Positions 1 through 6,966 of a stretch of DNA of 12,620 nucleotides are shown here, piece after piece; the first letter of the stretch is position 1, and every line of letters begins with the position of its first letter. Under the pieces are notes generated by a model, which saw only the letters and a program-made list of their open reading frames with translations, was not told the origin of the DNA and ran no database searches. The stretch is from the NCBI GenBank assembly GCA_938009055.1, contig CALLIO010000003.1, positions 1 through 12,620 of the forward strand. Reading direction: 5' to 3'. A program made the translations under genes and the position numbers. This stretch comes from an uncultured Altererythrobacter sp. Lineage in GTDB: Bacteria > Pseudomonadota > Alphaproteobacteria > Sphingomonadales > Sphingomonadaceae.

Positions 1-330
1 GACAAAGCTATCGACGCTACGGTTGGTGGAACGGCTCGAATGGCGCGCGCAAGCGCTGACATCGCGCAAGGCATCCTCGTAAGAAATGTCGGCCTTGTGA
101 AAGACGACATATTTGCGTTCATCGCCCAGCTCTTTCGGATCGGAGGTGAGATCGGGGATGGCATGAGGCGGGGCGATGCTGCGAGGCGGTTCGGTCTCGA
201 TTGATTCATTGGTCGCCTCGCCGGATACCTCAACGGGCGCTTCAGTCGGTGCAGGTTCAGCTACCTCATCCTGCGCGGCTGCTACCACTGGTGTGCAAGC
301 CATAGCTATGGCCGCAATCACAATTCTCAA
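1..330 (-). CDS. Exported protein of unknown function (N-terminal part, runs off the left edge)
   Basis: An open frame of 110 codons runs from a TTG at 330 to the window edge with no stop, so the C-terminus is missing. The start is TTG because no in-frame ATG or GTG lies upstream, a purine-rich GAGGGG ribosome binding site sits about 9 nt before it, and translation gives a good signal peptide: MRIVIAAIAMACTPVVAAAQ, with a hydrophobic core and an AAA|Q signal-peptidase I site near residue 19. A Cys at residue 12 lies inside the hydrophobic core and does not form a convincing lipobox. After cleavage comes an acidic, Pro/Glu/Ala-rich low-complexity stretch (about residues 20-60), then a more globular part with a YVVFHKADISYEDALRD segment and a Cys in SACARH. 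I do not recognise the family. It is separated from the upstream groEL gene by a strong terminator, so it should have its own promoter, which I could not identify. The frame and export signal are fairly secure; function is unknown. Confidence 0.7.
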   Translation of the reverse strand, partial: MRIVIAAIAMACTPVVAAAQDEVAEPAPTEAPVEVSGEATNESIETEPPRSIAPPHAIPDLTSDPKELGDERKYVVFHKADISYEDALRDVSACARHSSRSTNRSVDSFV

Positions 331-383
331 AAGAGCTCTCCCCTCATCTTTTGCGAGCAGGCTAACACAGCAACCGGCCAAAG

Positions 384-413
384 AAAAACCCGGCAGGATC
401 GCTCCCGCCGGGT
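384..413 (-). terminator. Rho-independent terminator of groES-groEL
   Basis: On the minus strand an 11-bp stem (388-398 with 403-413, one G-U pair) is capped by a GCGA tetraloop of the GNRA type and followed by a run of five T (388-384). It lies 35 bp past the groEL stop codon. Both the stem and the U-tract read in the direction of groEL transcription, so it should end the chaperonin transcript and insulate the exported-protein gene downstream. Confidence 0.9.
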
Positions 414-447
414 CTTATCTTGTGACGTATAGTCAGTGGCGTCAGGC

Positions 448-2103
448 TTAGAAGCCCATGCCGCCGCCCATGCCGCCCATGCCGCCCATATCGGGCATTG
501 CGGGCGCGCCGCCAGCGCTGTCGTCTGGCGCATCAGCAATCGCTGCTTCAGTGGTAATCAACAGACCAGCAACAGAAGCGGCATCTTGCAAGGCAGTGCG
601 AACAACCTTGGTTGGGTCGATAACGCCAGCTGCTACGAGGTTTTCGTAGGTGTCTGTCGCCGCGTTGAAGCCTTGCGTTTCGTCATCTTCGCGCAGCAGA
701 TTGCCCGAGATCACTGCGCCATCATGGCCAGCGTTCTCTGCAATCTGACGGATTGGCGAAAGGATCGCCTTGCGCACGATGTCGATTCCGCGGGTCTGGT
801 CATCATTGTCGCCCTTAACGCCTTCGAGTGCTTTCGAAGCATAGAGGAGAGCCGTGCCGCCGCCTGGGACGATACCCTCTTCAACGGCTGCGCGGGTTGC
901 GTGGAGCGCGTCATCAACGCGGTCCTTGCGTTCCTTCACTTCAACTTCCGAAGCGCCGCCGACCTTGATCACTGCAACACCGCCAGCGAGTTTCGCGAGG
1001 CGTTCTTGCAGCTTTTCCTTGTCATAGTCAGACGAGGTGGTTTCGATCTGCGCGCGGATTTCGCCAACGCGGGCCTTGATGTCAGCTTCATCGCCTGCAC
1101 CGTCAACAATGGTTGTGTTATCCTTGTCGATGGTGACGCGCTTGGCATCGCCGAGCATGTCGAGCGTGACCTTATCAAGCGTGATGCCCAGCTCTTCGCT
1201 TACCAGCTCGCCCTTTGTCAGGATCGAGATGTCTTGCAGCATCGCCTTGCGACGATCGCCAAAACCAGGAGCCTTGACCGCTGCTACTTTCAGGCCGCCG
1301 CGCAGCTTGTTGACCACGAGAGTCGCCAGAGCTTCGCCTTCGATGTCTTCTGCGATGATGAGCAAAGGACGGCCCGACTGCATCGCCGCTTCGAGAACCG
1401 GCAGCATGGCTTGCAGGCTGGAAAGCTTGCCTTCGTTGATGAGGATGTATGGGTTTTCCAGTTCAACCGTCATCTTGTCAGGGTTGGTGATGAAGTAGGG
1501 CGACAGGTAACCGCGGTCGAACTGCATGCCTTCGACAACGTCGAGCTCAAATTCGAGGCCCTTGGCTTCTTCAACCGTGATGACGCCTTCTTTGCCGACT
1601 TTTTCCATCGCTTCTGCGATTTTCTCGCCGACTTCCTTGTCGCCATTGGCCGAGATTACGCCAACTTGTGCGATCTCGTCAGAACCGGCGACATCCTTGG
1701 TGCGCTTTTGCAGATCGGCAACAACGGTGTGCACCGCTTGGTCGATGCCGCGCTTCAGATCCATCGGGTTCATACCGGCTGCAACAGCGGTCATGCCTTC
1801 GCGGATGATCGCTTGGCCCAGAACCGTGGCAGTGGTGGTGCCGTCACCGGCGAGGTCGTTGGTCTTCGACGCAACTTCTTTGAGCATTTGCGCGCCCATG
1901 TTTTCAAACTTGTCAGCAAGTTCGATTTCTTTGGCGACAGAAACGCCGTCCTTGGTGATGCGCGGTGCGCCAAAGCTCTTGTCGAGCACGACATTGCGAC
2001 CTTTGGGGCCCAGCGTCACTTTAACGGCATTGGCGAGCGTATCGACGCCCTTGAGGATGCCTTCGCGGGCATCGCGCGAAAATTTCACGTCCTTAGCGGC
2101 CAT
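448..2103 (-). CDS. groL: 60 kDa chaperonin GroEL
   Basis: This is the large chaperonin subunit, which forms the double-heptamer ring that folds client proteins in the cytosol with ATP and the GroES lid. The 551-aa product is the usual length (548 in E. coli) and is collinear with the family from the N-terminal MAAKDVKFSRDAREG to the C-terminal Gly-Gly-Met tail ending MGGGMGF. The ATP-binding GDGTTTATVL motif (with the Asp equivalent to D87) and the GIVPGGGTALL region downstream of the second catalytic Asp are intact. The start at 2103 has an AGGAG ribosome binding site 8 nt upstream. It follows groES by 55 bp in the standard groES-groEL order and shares the CIRCE-controlled promoter upstream of groES. 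No truncation or frameshift is visible. A second chaperonin copy elsewhere in the genome cannot be excluded. Confidence 0.98.
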   Translation of the reverse strand: MAAKDVKFSRDAREGILKGVDTLANAVKVTLGPKGRNVVLDKSFGAPRITKDGVSVAKEIELADKFENMGAQMLKEVASKTNDLAGDGTTTATVLGQAIIREGMTAVAAGMNPMDLKRGIDQAVHTVVADLQKRTKDVAGSDEIAQVGVISANGDKEVGEKIAEAMEKVGKEGVITVEEAKGLEFELDVVEGMQFDRGYLSPYFITNPDKMTVELENPYILINEGKLSSLQAMLPVLEAAMQSGRPLLIIAEDIEGEALATLVVNKLRGGLKVAAVKAPGFGDRRKAMLQDISILTKGELVSEELGITLDKVTLDMLGDAKRVTIDKDNTTIVDGAGDEADIKARVGEIRAQIETTSSDYDKEKLQERLAKLAGGVAVIKVGGASEVEVKERKDRVDDALHATRAAVEEGIVPGGGTALLYASKALEGVKGDNDDQTRGIDIVRKAILSPIRQIAENAGHDGAVISGNLLREDDETQGFNAATDTYENLVAAGVIDPTKVVRTALQDAASVAGLLITTEAAIADAPDDSAGGAPAMPDMGGMGGMGGGMGF

Positions 2104-2158
2104 GAGTGTTTCTCCTGATTAGTGTGTTGGTTGGAAAAGCAATTGAGTGTGGAGGCAA

Positions 2159-2446
2159 TCAGCCCATCACGCCCATAATGTCGCTTTCCTTCATGATGAT
2201 CAGATCTTCGCCATCAAGCTTGACCTCTGTGCCCGACCATTTGCCGAACAGAATGCGGTCGCCTGCTTTGACGTCGAGCGGAGTGACGGTGCCGTCTTCG
2301 GCTTTAGAGCCAGTGCCGACTGCGACGATTTCGCCTTCGGATGGTTTTTCCTGAGCGCTATCGGGGATGATGATCCCGCCAGCAGTTTTTTGATCAGCTT
2401 CGACACGGCGCACCAGAACGCGGTCGTGCAGTGGACGAAATGCCAT
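2159..2446 (-). CDS. groS: 10 kDa co-chaperonin GroES
   Basis: GroES is the heptameric lid that caps the GroEL ring. The 95-aa product begins MAFRPLHDRVLVRRV, the classic family N-terminus. It has the mobile-loop segment with the hydrophobic GGIIIP tripeptide that docks on GroEL, the GEIVAVG strand and the GDRILFGKW region, and ends in SDIMGVMG. An in-frame ATG 16 codons upstream (2494) would add a family-atypical extension and would place the start inside the CIRCE operator. The ATG at 2446 has an AAAGG ribosome binding site about 9 nt upstream and is preferred. It is the first gene of the groESL operon. Confidence 0.97.
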   Translation of the reverse strand: MAFRPLHDRVLVRRVEADQKTAGGIIIPDSAQEKPSEGEIVAVGTGSKAEDGTVTPLDVKAGDRILFGKWSGTEVKLDGEDLIIMKESDIMGVMG

Positions 2447-2481
2447 AGATGTGACCTTTCTTTTCAATGTTGAACACGGGA

Positions 2482-2508
2482 TTGGCACTCTCACATAGTG
2501 AGTGCCAG
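2482..2508 (-). promoter_or_regulatory. CIRCE operator (HrcA binding site) of groESL
   Basis: A 9-9-9 inverted repeat on the plus strand reads TTGGCACTC, nine bases, GAGTGCCAG. The consensus CIRCE is TTAGCACTC-N9-GAGTGCTAA. The two arms differ from consensus at the same position in each half, and the change is compensatory, so an 8-bp perfect dyad (2483-2490 with 2500-2507) is kept. It lies about 35 bp upstream of the groES start, right after the predicted transcription start, the usual place for HrcA repression. hrcA itself is not in the window. Confidence 0.93.
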
Positions 2509-2516
2509 CGGGCGCG

Positions 2517-2544
2517 ATGTGGGGTGCGCTTGGGCAAGAGTCAA
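2517..2544 (-). promoter_or_regulatory. groESL promoter, possibly RpoH (heat-shock sigma) type
   Basis: On the minus strand a GTTGACT box (TTGACT at 2539-2544) is followed after 14 bp by CCCCACAT (2517-2524). The spacing and the CCCCAnnT box resemble the heat-shock sigma-32 pattern, and TTGACT would also serve as a housekeeping -35 with a poor -10 (CACATC at 17 bp). The predicted start near 2510 abuts CIRCE, so the layout supports dual control: activation by RpoH and repression by HrcA. The sigma assignment is an inference. Confidence 0.55.
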
Positions 2545-2565
2545 CAGCTAGCGGTCGAGAAAAAT

Positions 2566-3978
2566 TCAGGGTGCGATGACTGCCGATTTTTCAGGGCGAT
2601 AGCTCAGCCCCAGCCGGTCGCGCGCTATCCAGCGCCAAGTGAGCAGAAACGCAGCGAAGAACAGCCCTGTCGCAAGCCCGATCCAAACGCCCACGCCCTG
2701 CAATGGCGTGTAAAAGCCAAGCAGGATCGCCACGCCAATTCCCATCACCCAATAGCTGAAGGTGGCAATCCACATTGGCACGCGGGTGTCTTGCATACCC
2801 CTCAGCGCGCCCAGTGAAACGGCCTGTATCCCGTCAACCAATTGGAAGGCGGCTGCCCAGATAAGGAATTGCATCGCAAAGCCGACCATCGCCGCATTCT
2901 TCGCCGCATCGACATCGACATAGATTGAGATGAGCAGCAGCGGGGTAGCGATCATCGCCGCTGCGGTCATGGTCATAAAACCTGCGCCCATCGCCATCGC
3001 GACCCACCCTGCCTGCTTGATCCCTTGCAAATCGCGCGCGCCATAGAAATAGCCGACGCGGATCGTCACCGCTTGCCCCACGCCGAAAGGAATTTGGAAC
3101 GCAAGCGCTGCCAATTGCAAAGCGATCGTGTGCCCGGCGAGGGCGGAGGCTCCGAATGTGCCCATCAGGAAAGCGGCGGCTCCGAAGATTCCAGCCTCTG
3201 CAATCACGGTCAGCGCGATAGGCACGCCGATCCGCACAATCTCCTTAAACTTCTCCCAATCGGGCCGCCACCAGCGCCCGAAAATCCGGTAGCGATGCAA
3301 GTTCCGGTCGAGCCTGATGACGACAATGTAAGCGAGCAAGGTGACGCAGGTCGTGATGATCGTCGCGATACCAGCGCCCACCAGCTCCAGCCGCGGCATG
3401 CCCAAATTGCCGAAGATGAGCGCGTAATTGCCCAAAGCATTCACGAAAATCCCGGCAAAGATAATCGCCGTGGCAAAGATTGGACGGCCCAAGGTCGAGA
3501 CATAAGTGCGCAGCACATTGGTCAGGATCATCGGGATGAGCGAGAAGACGATCATCGCCAGATAAGGCAGGGCGAGCGGGATCAGCGCGGGGTCTTGGCC
3601 GGTTGCGCGCATGATGGGGATGGTGAAGAAAGCGAGCGCCATGCCGCCGGCGCCGCTGATGACAGCCAGCCACAAAGCCATCCGCACAGCGCGGCGCACG
3701 GGTCTAACCGCATTGGGATTGGCGCCCAGCTCCGCTGAAACAACTGGTGCAACCGCGGCCGTTAGCGAGGCGAGCGACCACACAATCAGGCCGAATATCG
3801 CCATCACCAATTGCGATGCAGCCAGCTCCTGCTCGCCCAGACGCGCAATGAAGATAATGTCCACCGCATAGGTCGCCATTTGCAGCAAATTTGCGAGCGC
3901 AAGCGGCCCGGCCAGCAGGAAGGTCTGCCAGCTTTCACTGCGCCATGAAGGCGTTTCAAGATGCGCGGTTTTTTCCAT
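2566..3978 (-). CDS. MATE family multidrug efflux transporter (NorM-like)
   Basis: The 470-aa product is a polytopic inner-membrane protein with about 12 hydrophobic segments in two six-helix halves, as expected for MATE antiporters, which expel cationic drugs and metabolites in exchange for Na+ or H+. Recognisable family landmarks are the N-terminal LAGPLALANLLQMATYAVDIIFIARLG helix pair, the GNYALIFG motif near the end of the first half, VRIGVPIALT opening the second half, the QIPFGVGQAVTIRVG stretch, and GIQAVSLGALRGMQDTRVP. The frame is open to 4071, but the first 31 codons are unlike the family. The Met at 3978 (MEKTAHLETPSW) matches the usual start, though its ribosome binding site is weak. 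No terminator is visible between its stop and the groESL promoter 22 bp downstream, so some read-through into groESL is possible. Substrate cannot be inferred. Confidence 0.93.
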   Translation of the reverse strand: MEKTAHLETPSWRSESWQTFLLAGPLALANLLQMATYAVDIIFIARLGEQELAASQLVMAIFGLIVWSLASLTAAVAPVVSAELGANPNAVRPVRRAVRMALWLAVISGAGGMALAFFTIPIMRATGQDPALIPLALPYLAMIVFSLIPMILTNVLRTYVSTLGRPIFATAIIFAGIFVNALGNYALIFGNLGMPRLELVGAGIATIITTCVTLLAYIVVIRLDRNLHRYRIFGRWWRPDWEKFKEIVRIGVPIALTVIAEAGIFGAAAFLMGTFGASALAGHTIALQLAALAFQIPFGVGQAVTIRVGYFYGARDLQGIKQAGWVAMAMGAGFMTMTAAAMIATPLLLISIYVDVDAAKNAAMVGFAMQFLIWAAAFQLVDGIQAVSLGALRGMQDTRVPMWIATFSYWVMGIGVAILLGFYTPLQGVGVWIGLATGLFFAAFLLTWRWIARDRLGLSYRPEKSAVIAP

Positions 3979-4135
3979 GCAGCCGATCCGAATAGGCGCA
4001 AGACCGAGTCGAACAAAGCGGAAGTTTCCCTCGGGACCTCTTCCAGCGCACATCTGAAGCGCGAAGGTCACATGCCCGGTGAAAACCCTAGCAAACCGCC
4101 GTGCCCTTCAAGAATGGCAAGAGCGTTCCTAGCTA

Positions 4136-4960
4136 ATGGGTATGGCCTTCCTGCCTTACTTCATCGGTCTTCTCGTTCTTGCGGGAGCAACTTTCTGGCT
4201 GCGCAGCTTTGTGCGTCAGCGCTGCCGCGAGCGACTTTTGGCATCGCGGCTTACCGCGGAACAGCGCATGGCGCTCGACCGACTGGTGCCCTTGATCAAC
4301 CGGATGCCGACAGATTTGCAGGAAAGACTTGAAGGCAAGATCAACCTCTTCCTCGATCAAGTCACCTTTCGCGGAATCGATGGTCTTGAGATAACCGAGG
4401 CGATGCGGCTCTCTATCGCGGCGCAAGCTTGTCTGTTGATCGTCAACAGTCCGGTCTGGTTCGAAAGCCTTCGCAATATCCTTGTCTATCCATCAGCGTT
4501 CCGGACGCGCCGACCCAGTCACGATGGGTATGTGGTCCATGAAAACAACAATATCACTCTTGGCGAAAGCTGGAACCACGGGCCAGTCGTATTGGCATGG
4601 GATCACGCGCTTCAAGGGGGACTGGATGATGAGGACGGGCACAATGTCGTCATCCATGAATTTGCCCACCAGCTGGACAGCCTGACCGGAGACGCCAATG
4701 GCATCCCTATACTGCGCAAAGGGCAGGATTATGATGGCTGGGAGACAGCGATGCTGGATGCGTTCCAGTCTCATGTCGAGCGGGTTGAAAGCGGGCAGCC
4801 CACGCTGATCGATCCCTATGGCGCGACCAACCACGAAGAGTTTTTCGCCGAAGCCATCGTGACCTTTTTCGAGAAACCACGATCCTTGCGCAGCGAGGAG
4901 CCGGCGCTTTATGCGCAGCTATCTGAATTGCTGGCCCTTGATCCTGCGATGTGGGGCTAA
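4136..4960 (+). CDS. mtfA: MtfA-like zinc-dependent peptidase (M90 family)
   Basis: The 274-aa product matches the MtfA (YeeI) zincin family. A HEFAH zinc motif occupies residues 174-178, followed by QLD as in the family, and the NHEEFFAEA segment around residues 233-241 supplies the likely third metal ligand (E234 or E235). In E. coli, MtfA is a cytosolic aminopeptidase-like protein that binds the Mlc repressor of the glucose PTS; whether that role applies in a sphingomonad is doubtful. Residues 3-22 form a hydrophobic segment followed by an Arg-rich stretch, suggesting an N-terminal membrane anchor with the catalytic domain in the cytosol. ATGs at 4136 and 4142 are both possible starts and neither has a clear Shine-Dalgarno sequence. 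It is transcribed divergently from the MATE gene and lies 46 bp upstream of the next plus-strand gene, so the two are probably co-transcribed. Confidence 0.88.
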   Translation: MGMAFLPYFIGLLVLAGATFWLRSFVRQRCRERLLASRLTAEQRMALDRLVPLINRMPTDLQERLEGKINLFLDQVTFRGIDGLEITEAMRLSIAAQACLLIVNSPVWFESLRNILVYPSAFRTRRPSHDGYVVHENNNITLGESWNHGPVVLAWDHALQGGLDDEDGHNVVIHEFAHQLDSLTGDANGIPILRKGQDYDGWETAMLDAFQSHVERVESGQPTLIDPYGATNHEEFFAEAIVTFFEKPRSLRSEEPALYAQLSELLALDPAMWG

Positions 4961-5006
4961 GCGGGGGCGATTGGAATTTGAGCCATTGGCGCGTAGGATC
5001 GACCAT

Positions 5007-5597
5007 ATGACCGATTGGTATCGCAACACCGACTGGAACGAAGAGATTGAGGCAGCATTTTTTGCCAAGCTTGAGCGGGCCCGTTCGCAGCGCGACCAAT
5101 ATATTGTTTTGCAAGCGCACCATCTGTCGCAGACGCATCCCGAAGTCGCTTTGCGCCTAGTGGAATTTTACTATCAGACCCGGACCGAAGATTTCCATGA
5201 CAGCCGGGCAGCTATGATAGTCTCGGCAGCAAAATTTGCTTCGGGCGGCTATGCCGAGGCGCTCGACAACTATCTCAAGATTCTAAGCGGTGAAGAGGCT
5301 GAAAAGAGCATTCATGTCGGATCGCCAATTGAATTCGCATTCCTGACGGCGCGATTCAGGTCGGCTATGCATTATGACGCTGCGCTCGAGCAGCTGTCGT
5401 CGCTCGAACAACCGGCAGAGAACCAATTCGATCCGTTGTTCCGATATTGCGCTGCGGTTGCCCTTATTCAGCACGAAACGGGCCGCGATCCAGCCACCGC
5501 GAAATCCATGGCGCGTATGGCTATGGGCATACCCCAGGTAGTCCTCGACGCCTATCCCGACATCGTCTGGCGGTTGCGCGGGATCACGCGCAACTGA
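5007..5597 (+). CDS. Conserved-type hypothetical protein, mostly helical, TPR-like
   Basis: The 196-aa soluble product has no signal peptide or membrane segment. It is predicted by eye to be almost entirely alpha-helical, with repeating amphipathic units such as LVEFYYQTRTEDFHDSRAAMIVSAAKFASGGYAEALDNYLKIL and HYDAALEQLSSLEQP. The GGYAEALDNY part resembles a tetratricopeptide-repeat helix pair, so a protein-protein interaction role is plausible, but no catalytic motif is visible. The N-terminus is aromatic and acidic (MTDWYRNTDWNEEIEAAFFAKLERAR). The start at 5007 has AGGA about 10 nt upstream; the frame stays open to 4911, but that extension overlaps the end of the mtfA-like gene. I do not recognise a named family. 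It probably forms a two-gene operon with the upstream peptidase. Confidence 0.8.
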   Translation: MTDWYRNTDWNEEIEAAFFAKLERARSQRDQYIVLQAHHLSQTHPEVALRLVEFYYQTRTEDFHDSRAAMIVSAAKFASGGYAEALDNYLKILSGEEAEKSIHVGSPIEFAFLTARFRSAMHYDAALEQLSSLEQPAENQFDPLFRYCAAVALIQHETGRDPATAKSMARMAMGIPQVVLDAYPDIVWRLRGITRN

Positions 5598-5605
5598 ACC
5601 CATAC

Positions 5606-5635
5606 AAAAAGGGCGGCATCCGAAGATACCGCCCT
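5606..5635 (-). terminator. Rho-independent terminator of rplJ-rplL
   Basis: On the minus strand an 11-bp stem (5610-5620 with 5625-5635, one T-G pair) closes on a C(TTCG)G tetraloop, the very stable UUCG type, and is followed by five T (5610-5606). It lies 63 bp past the rplL stop. Read on the plus strand the same hairpin has no U-tract after it, so it should not efficiently stop the convergent gene that ends at 5597, although its transcript would carry the hairpin. Confidence 0.9.
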
Positions 5636-5698
5636 CCCATCTGCGGGCGCTTCAAGTCACCCACAAAACTTTGTTCAAGATTACTTGAGCGAGCCCAA

Positions 5699-6073
5699 TT
5701 ACTTGAGTTCGACAGTGCCGCCAGCGGCTTCGATCTTGCCTTTGATTTCTTCAGCTTCAGCCTTGTTGACGCCTTCTTTGAGAGGCTTAGGAGCGCCCTC
5801 AACGAGACCCTTGGCTTCGGTGAGGCCCAGGCCAGTGATGGCGCGGACTTCTTTGATGACCTGAATTTTCTTGCCGCCGTCGCCGGTAAGGACAACGTCG
5901 AACTCGTCTTTTTCTTCAGCTGCCGGGGCATCGCCGCCAGCTGCTGGGCCAGCCACTGCAACAGCAGCAGCGGCAGATACTCCCCACTCTTCTTCAAGAG
6001 CAGTTGCGAGTTCAGCCGCCTCAAGGACGGTCAGCTTTGAAAGTTCTTCTACAAGTTTGGCGATATCAGCCAT
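5699..6073 (-). CDS. rplL: 50S ribosomal protein L7/L12
   Basis: L7/L12 is the multicopy stalk protein that recruits and stimulates translation GTPases. The 124-aa product has the full family layout: the dimerising N-terminal domain (MADIAKLVEELSKLTVLEAAEL, residues 1-35), an Ala/Gly/Pro-rich flexible hinge (about 36-52), and the C-terminal domain with EKDEFDVVLTGDGGKKIQVIKEVRAITGLGLTEAKGLVE, which contains the helix that contacts elongation factors. A GGAG ribosome binding site lies about 11 nt upstream of the start. It is 84 bp downstream of rplJ and ends the operon. Unusually, rpoB does not follow it. Confidence 0.98.
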   Translation of the reverse strand: MADIAKLVEELSKLTVLEAAELATALEEEWGVSAAAAVAVAGPAAGGDAPAAEEKDEFDVVLTGDGGKKIQVIKEVRAITGLGLTEAKGLVEGAPKPLKEGVNKAEAEEIKGKIEAAGGTVELK

Positions 6074-6094
6074 GATGTTTCACTCCAATGTGCA

Positions 6095-6119
6095 GGAGGC
6101 GTTGCGGGGCGCGGCCTCC
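6095..6119 (-). other. Small hairpin in the rplJ-rplL spacer
   Basis: A 6-bp perfect stem (GGAGGC at 6095-6100 with GCCTCC at 6114-6119) encloses a 13-base GC-rich loop, about 22 bp upstream of the rplL start. There is no U-tract, so it is not an intrinsic terminator. An RNA-processing site or a translation-tuning structure, given that rplL is made in excess over rplJ, is possible but unproven. Confidence 0.4.
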
Positions 6120-6157
6120 AAAGATGTATGAATATTCGTTGTGTGCGAATGCGTCTC

Positions 6158-6673
6158 TTACGCTGCCTCTTTGGCGCCTTGGGCACCAAATACGCGGGCA
6201 AGCTTGTTCGCTGGCGCGTTGACGACCTGTGCAATTTTCGTTGCAGGGGCATTCAACAGACCAACGATTGTGCCGCGCAGCTCGTCGAGCGATGGCATCG
6301 AGGCAAGCGCCTTGATCCCTGCTTCGTCGAGCACCTGGCTTCCCATCGAACCACCGACGATCTCCAGCTTGTCGTTTGCTTTCGCAAATTCGACAGAAGC
6401 CTTTGCAGCGGACACTGGGTCTTCCGACCAAGCGAGCGCTGTCGGGCCGGTAAGAAAATCTTCCAGGCCCGCATAGTCAGTGCCTTCGATGGCACGTTTG
6501 GCGAGACGGTTCTTCGCAACCTTATAGGATGCACCGGCTTCACGCATTTTGCCGCGCAAGTCAGTGGACTCATCCACCGTCAAGCCGAGGTTGCGGGTGA
6601 CAACCACCACGCCCACTTCGCCAAATACTGCGTTGAGCTGGGCAACCGCATCGGCTTTTTGCGAACGATCCAT
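6158..6673 (-). CDS. rplJ: 50S ribosomal protein L10
   Basis: L10 anchors the L7/L12 dimers to the large ribosomal subunit. The 171-aa product begins MDRSQKADAVAQLNAVF and shows the family features in order: VTRNLGLTVDESTDLRGKMREAGASYKVAKNRLAKRAI (residues about 25-62, rRNA-binding region), FLTGPTALAW, the GGSMGSQVLDEAGIKALASMPS segment, and a C-terminal helix (KIAQVVNAPANKLARVFGA) that carries the L12 dimer sites. The start has an excellent AAGGAG ribosome binding site 6 nt upstream. It is the first gene of the rplJL operon, behind a promoter about 240 nt upstream and a long leader. The rplK-rplA genes that often precede it are absent. Confidence 0.98.
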   Translation of the reverse strand: MDRSQKADAVAQLNAVFGEVGVVVVTRNLGLTVDESTDLRGKMREAGASYKVAKNRLAKRAIEGTDYAGLEDFLTGPTALAWSEDPVSAAKASVEFAKANDKLEIVGGSMGSQVLDEAGIKALASMPSLDELRGTIVGLLNAPATKIAQVVNAPANKLARVFGAQGAKEAA

Positions 6674-6911
6674 GCTCTACTCCTTCATTTATGGCCGCGC
6701 GAATTGCTTCGGGCGACCGGCTCAATTGACCACACCGCTGACGCGGTAAGGCGTAAGTCCAATGATGGGGAAGGAGGACGCCTGATTAGGCGGCTGAATG
6801 GTCACCGCGAAGGACGACCGAAATCTCTTTTCCCCGTCTAGGCTGGAAATTAAGAGAGGCATATTCCTCTCACCAACTGTCTCGGACGGATGACCTTCGT
6901 AAAAAGGTCGA
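6674..6911 (-). promoter_or_regulatory. rplJ 5' leader, candidate L10 autoregulatory RNA
   Basis: The stretch between the predicted transcription start (near 6911) and the rplJ ATG is about 238 nt with no convincing ORF. Long rplJ leaders bind the L10-L12 complex and repress translation in many bacteria. Visible hairpins are GACCTT/AAGGTC (6892-6909), GAGAGG/CCTCTC (6854-6871) and CGCCT/AGGCG (6779-6792). The minus-strand CTCCTTC (6770-6776) is a perfect 7-nt complement of the rplJ Shine-Dalgarno GAAGGAG (6680-6686). An upstream GGGGAA (6830-6835) can instead pair with TTCCCC (6767-6772), which overlaps that anti-Shine-Dalgarno. This suggests two mutually exclusive folds. The L10-binding kink-turn could not be pinpointed by eye. 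Confidence 0.65.
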
Positions 6912-6917
6912 GGCGCG

Positions 6918-6945
6918 CCATTAGATGACGCGCCCCGATTGTCAA
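6918..6945 (-). promoter_or_regulatory. Promoter of rplJ-rplL
   Basis: On the minus strand a consensus TTGACA -35 box (6940-6945) is followed after 16 bp by TAATGG (6918-6923). The overlapping TCTAAT gives a better -10 match but only a 14-bp spacing. The -35 box lies 21 bp past the stop of the upstream XRE regulator gene, with no terminator between, so rplJL may also receive read-through from that operon. Confidence 0.7.
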
Positions 6946-6966
6946 GCGATTTAGGGGGAAGGGGGA

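Noticed and set aside
451..500. Tandem GCCGCCCAT-type repeats
   Set aside because: They encode the Gly-Gly-Met tail that is normal for GroEL, so they are not an independent repeat element.
436..2118. A 560-codon open frame on the plus strand across groEL
   Set aside because: It is fully antisense to an unmistakable groEL. Such long antisense frames are a by-product of codon bias in GC-rich genes, and the translation resembles no protein family.
6128..6841. A 237-codon plus-strand frame over rplJ and its leader
   Set aside because: It overlaps rplJ antisense and the regulatory leader; the translation has no family resemblance.
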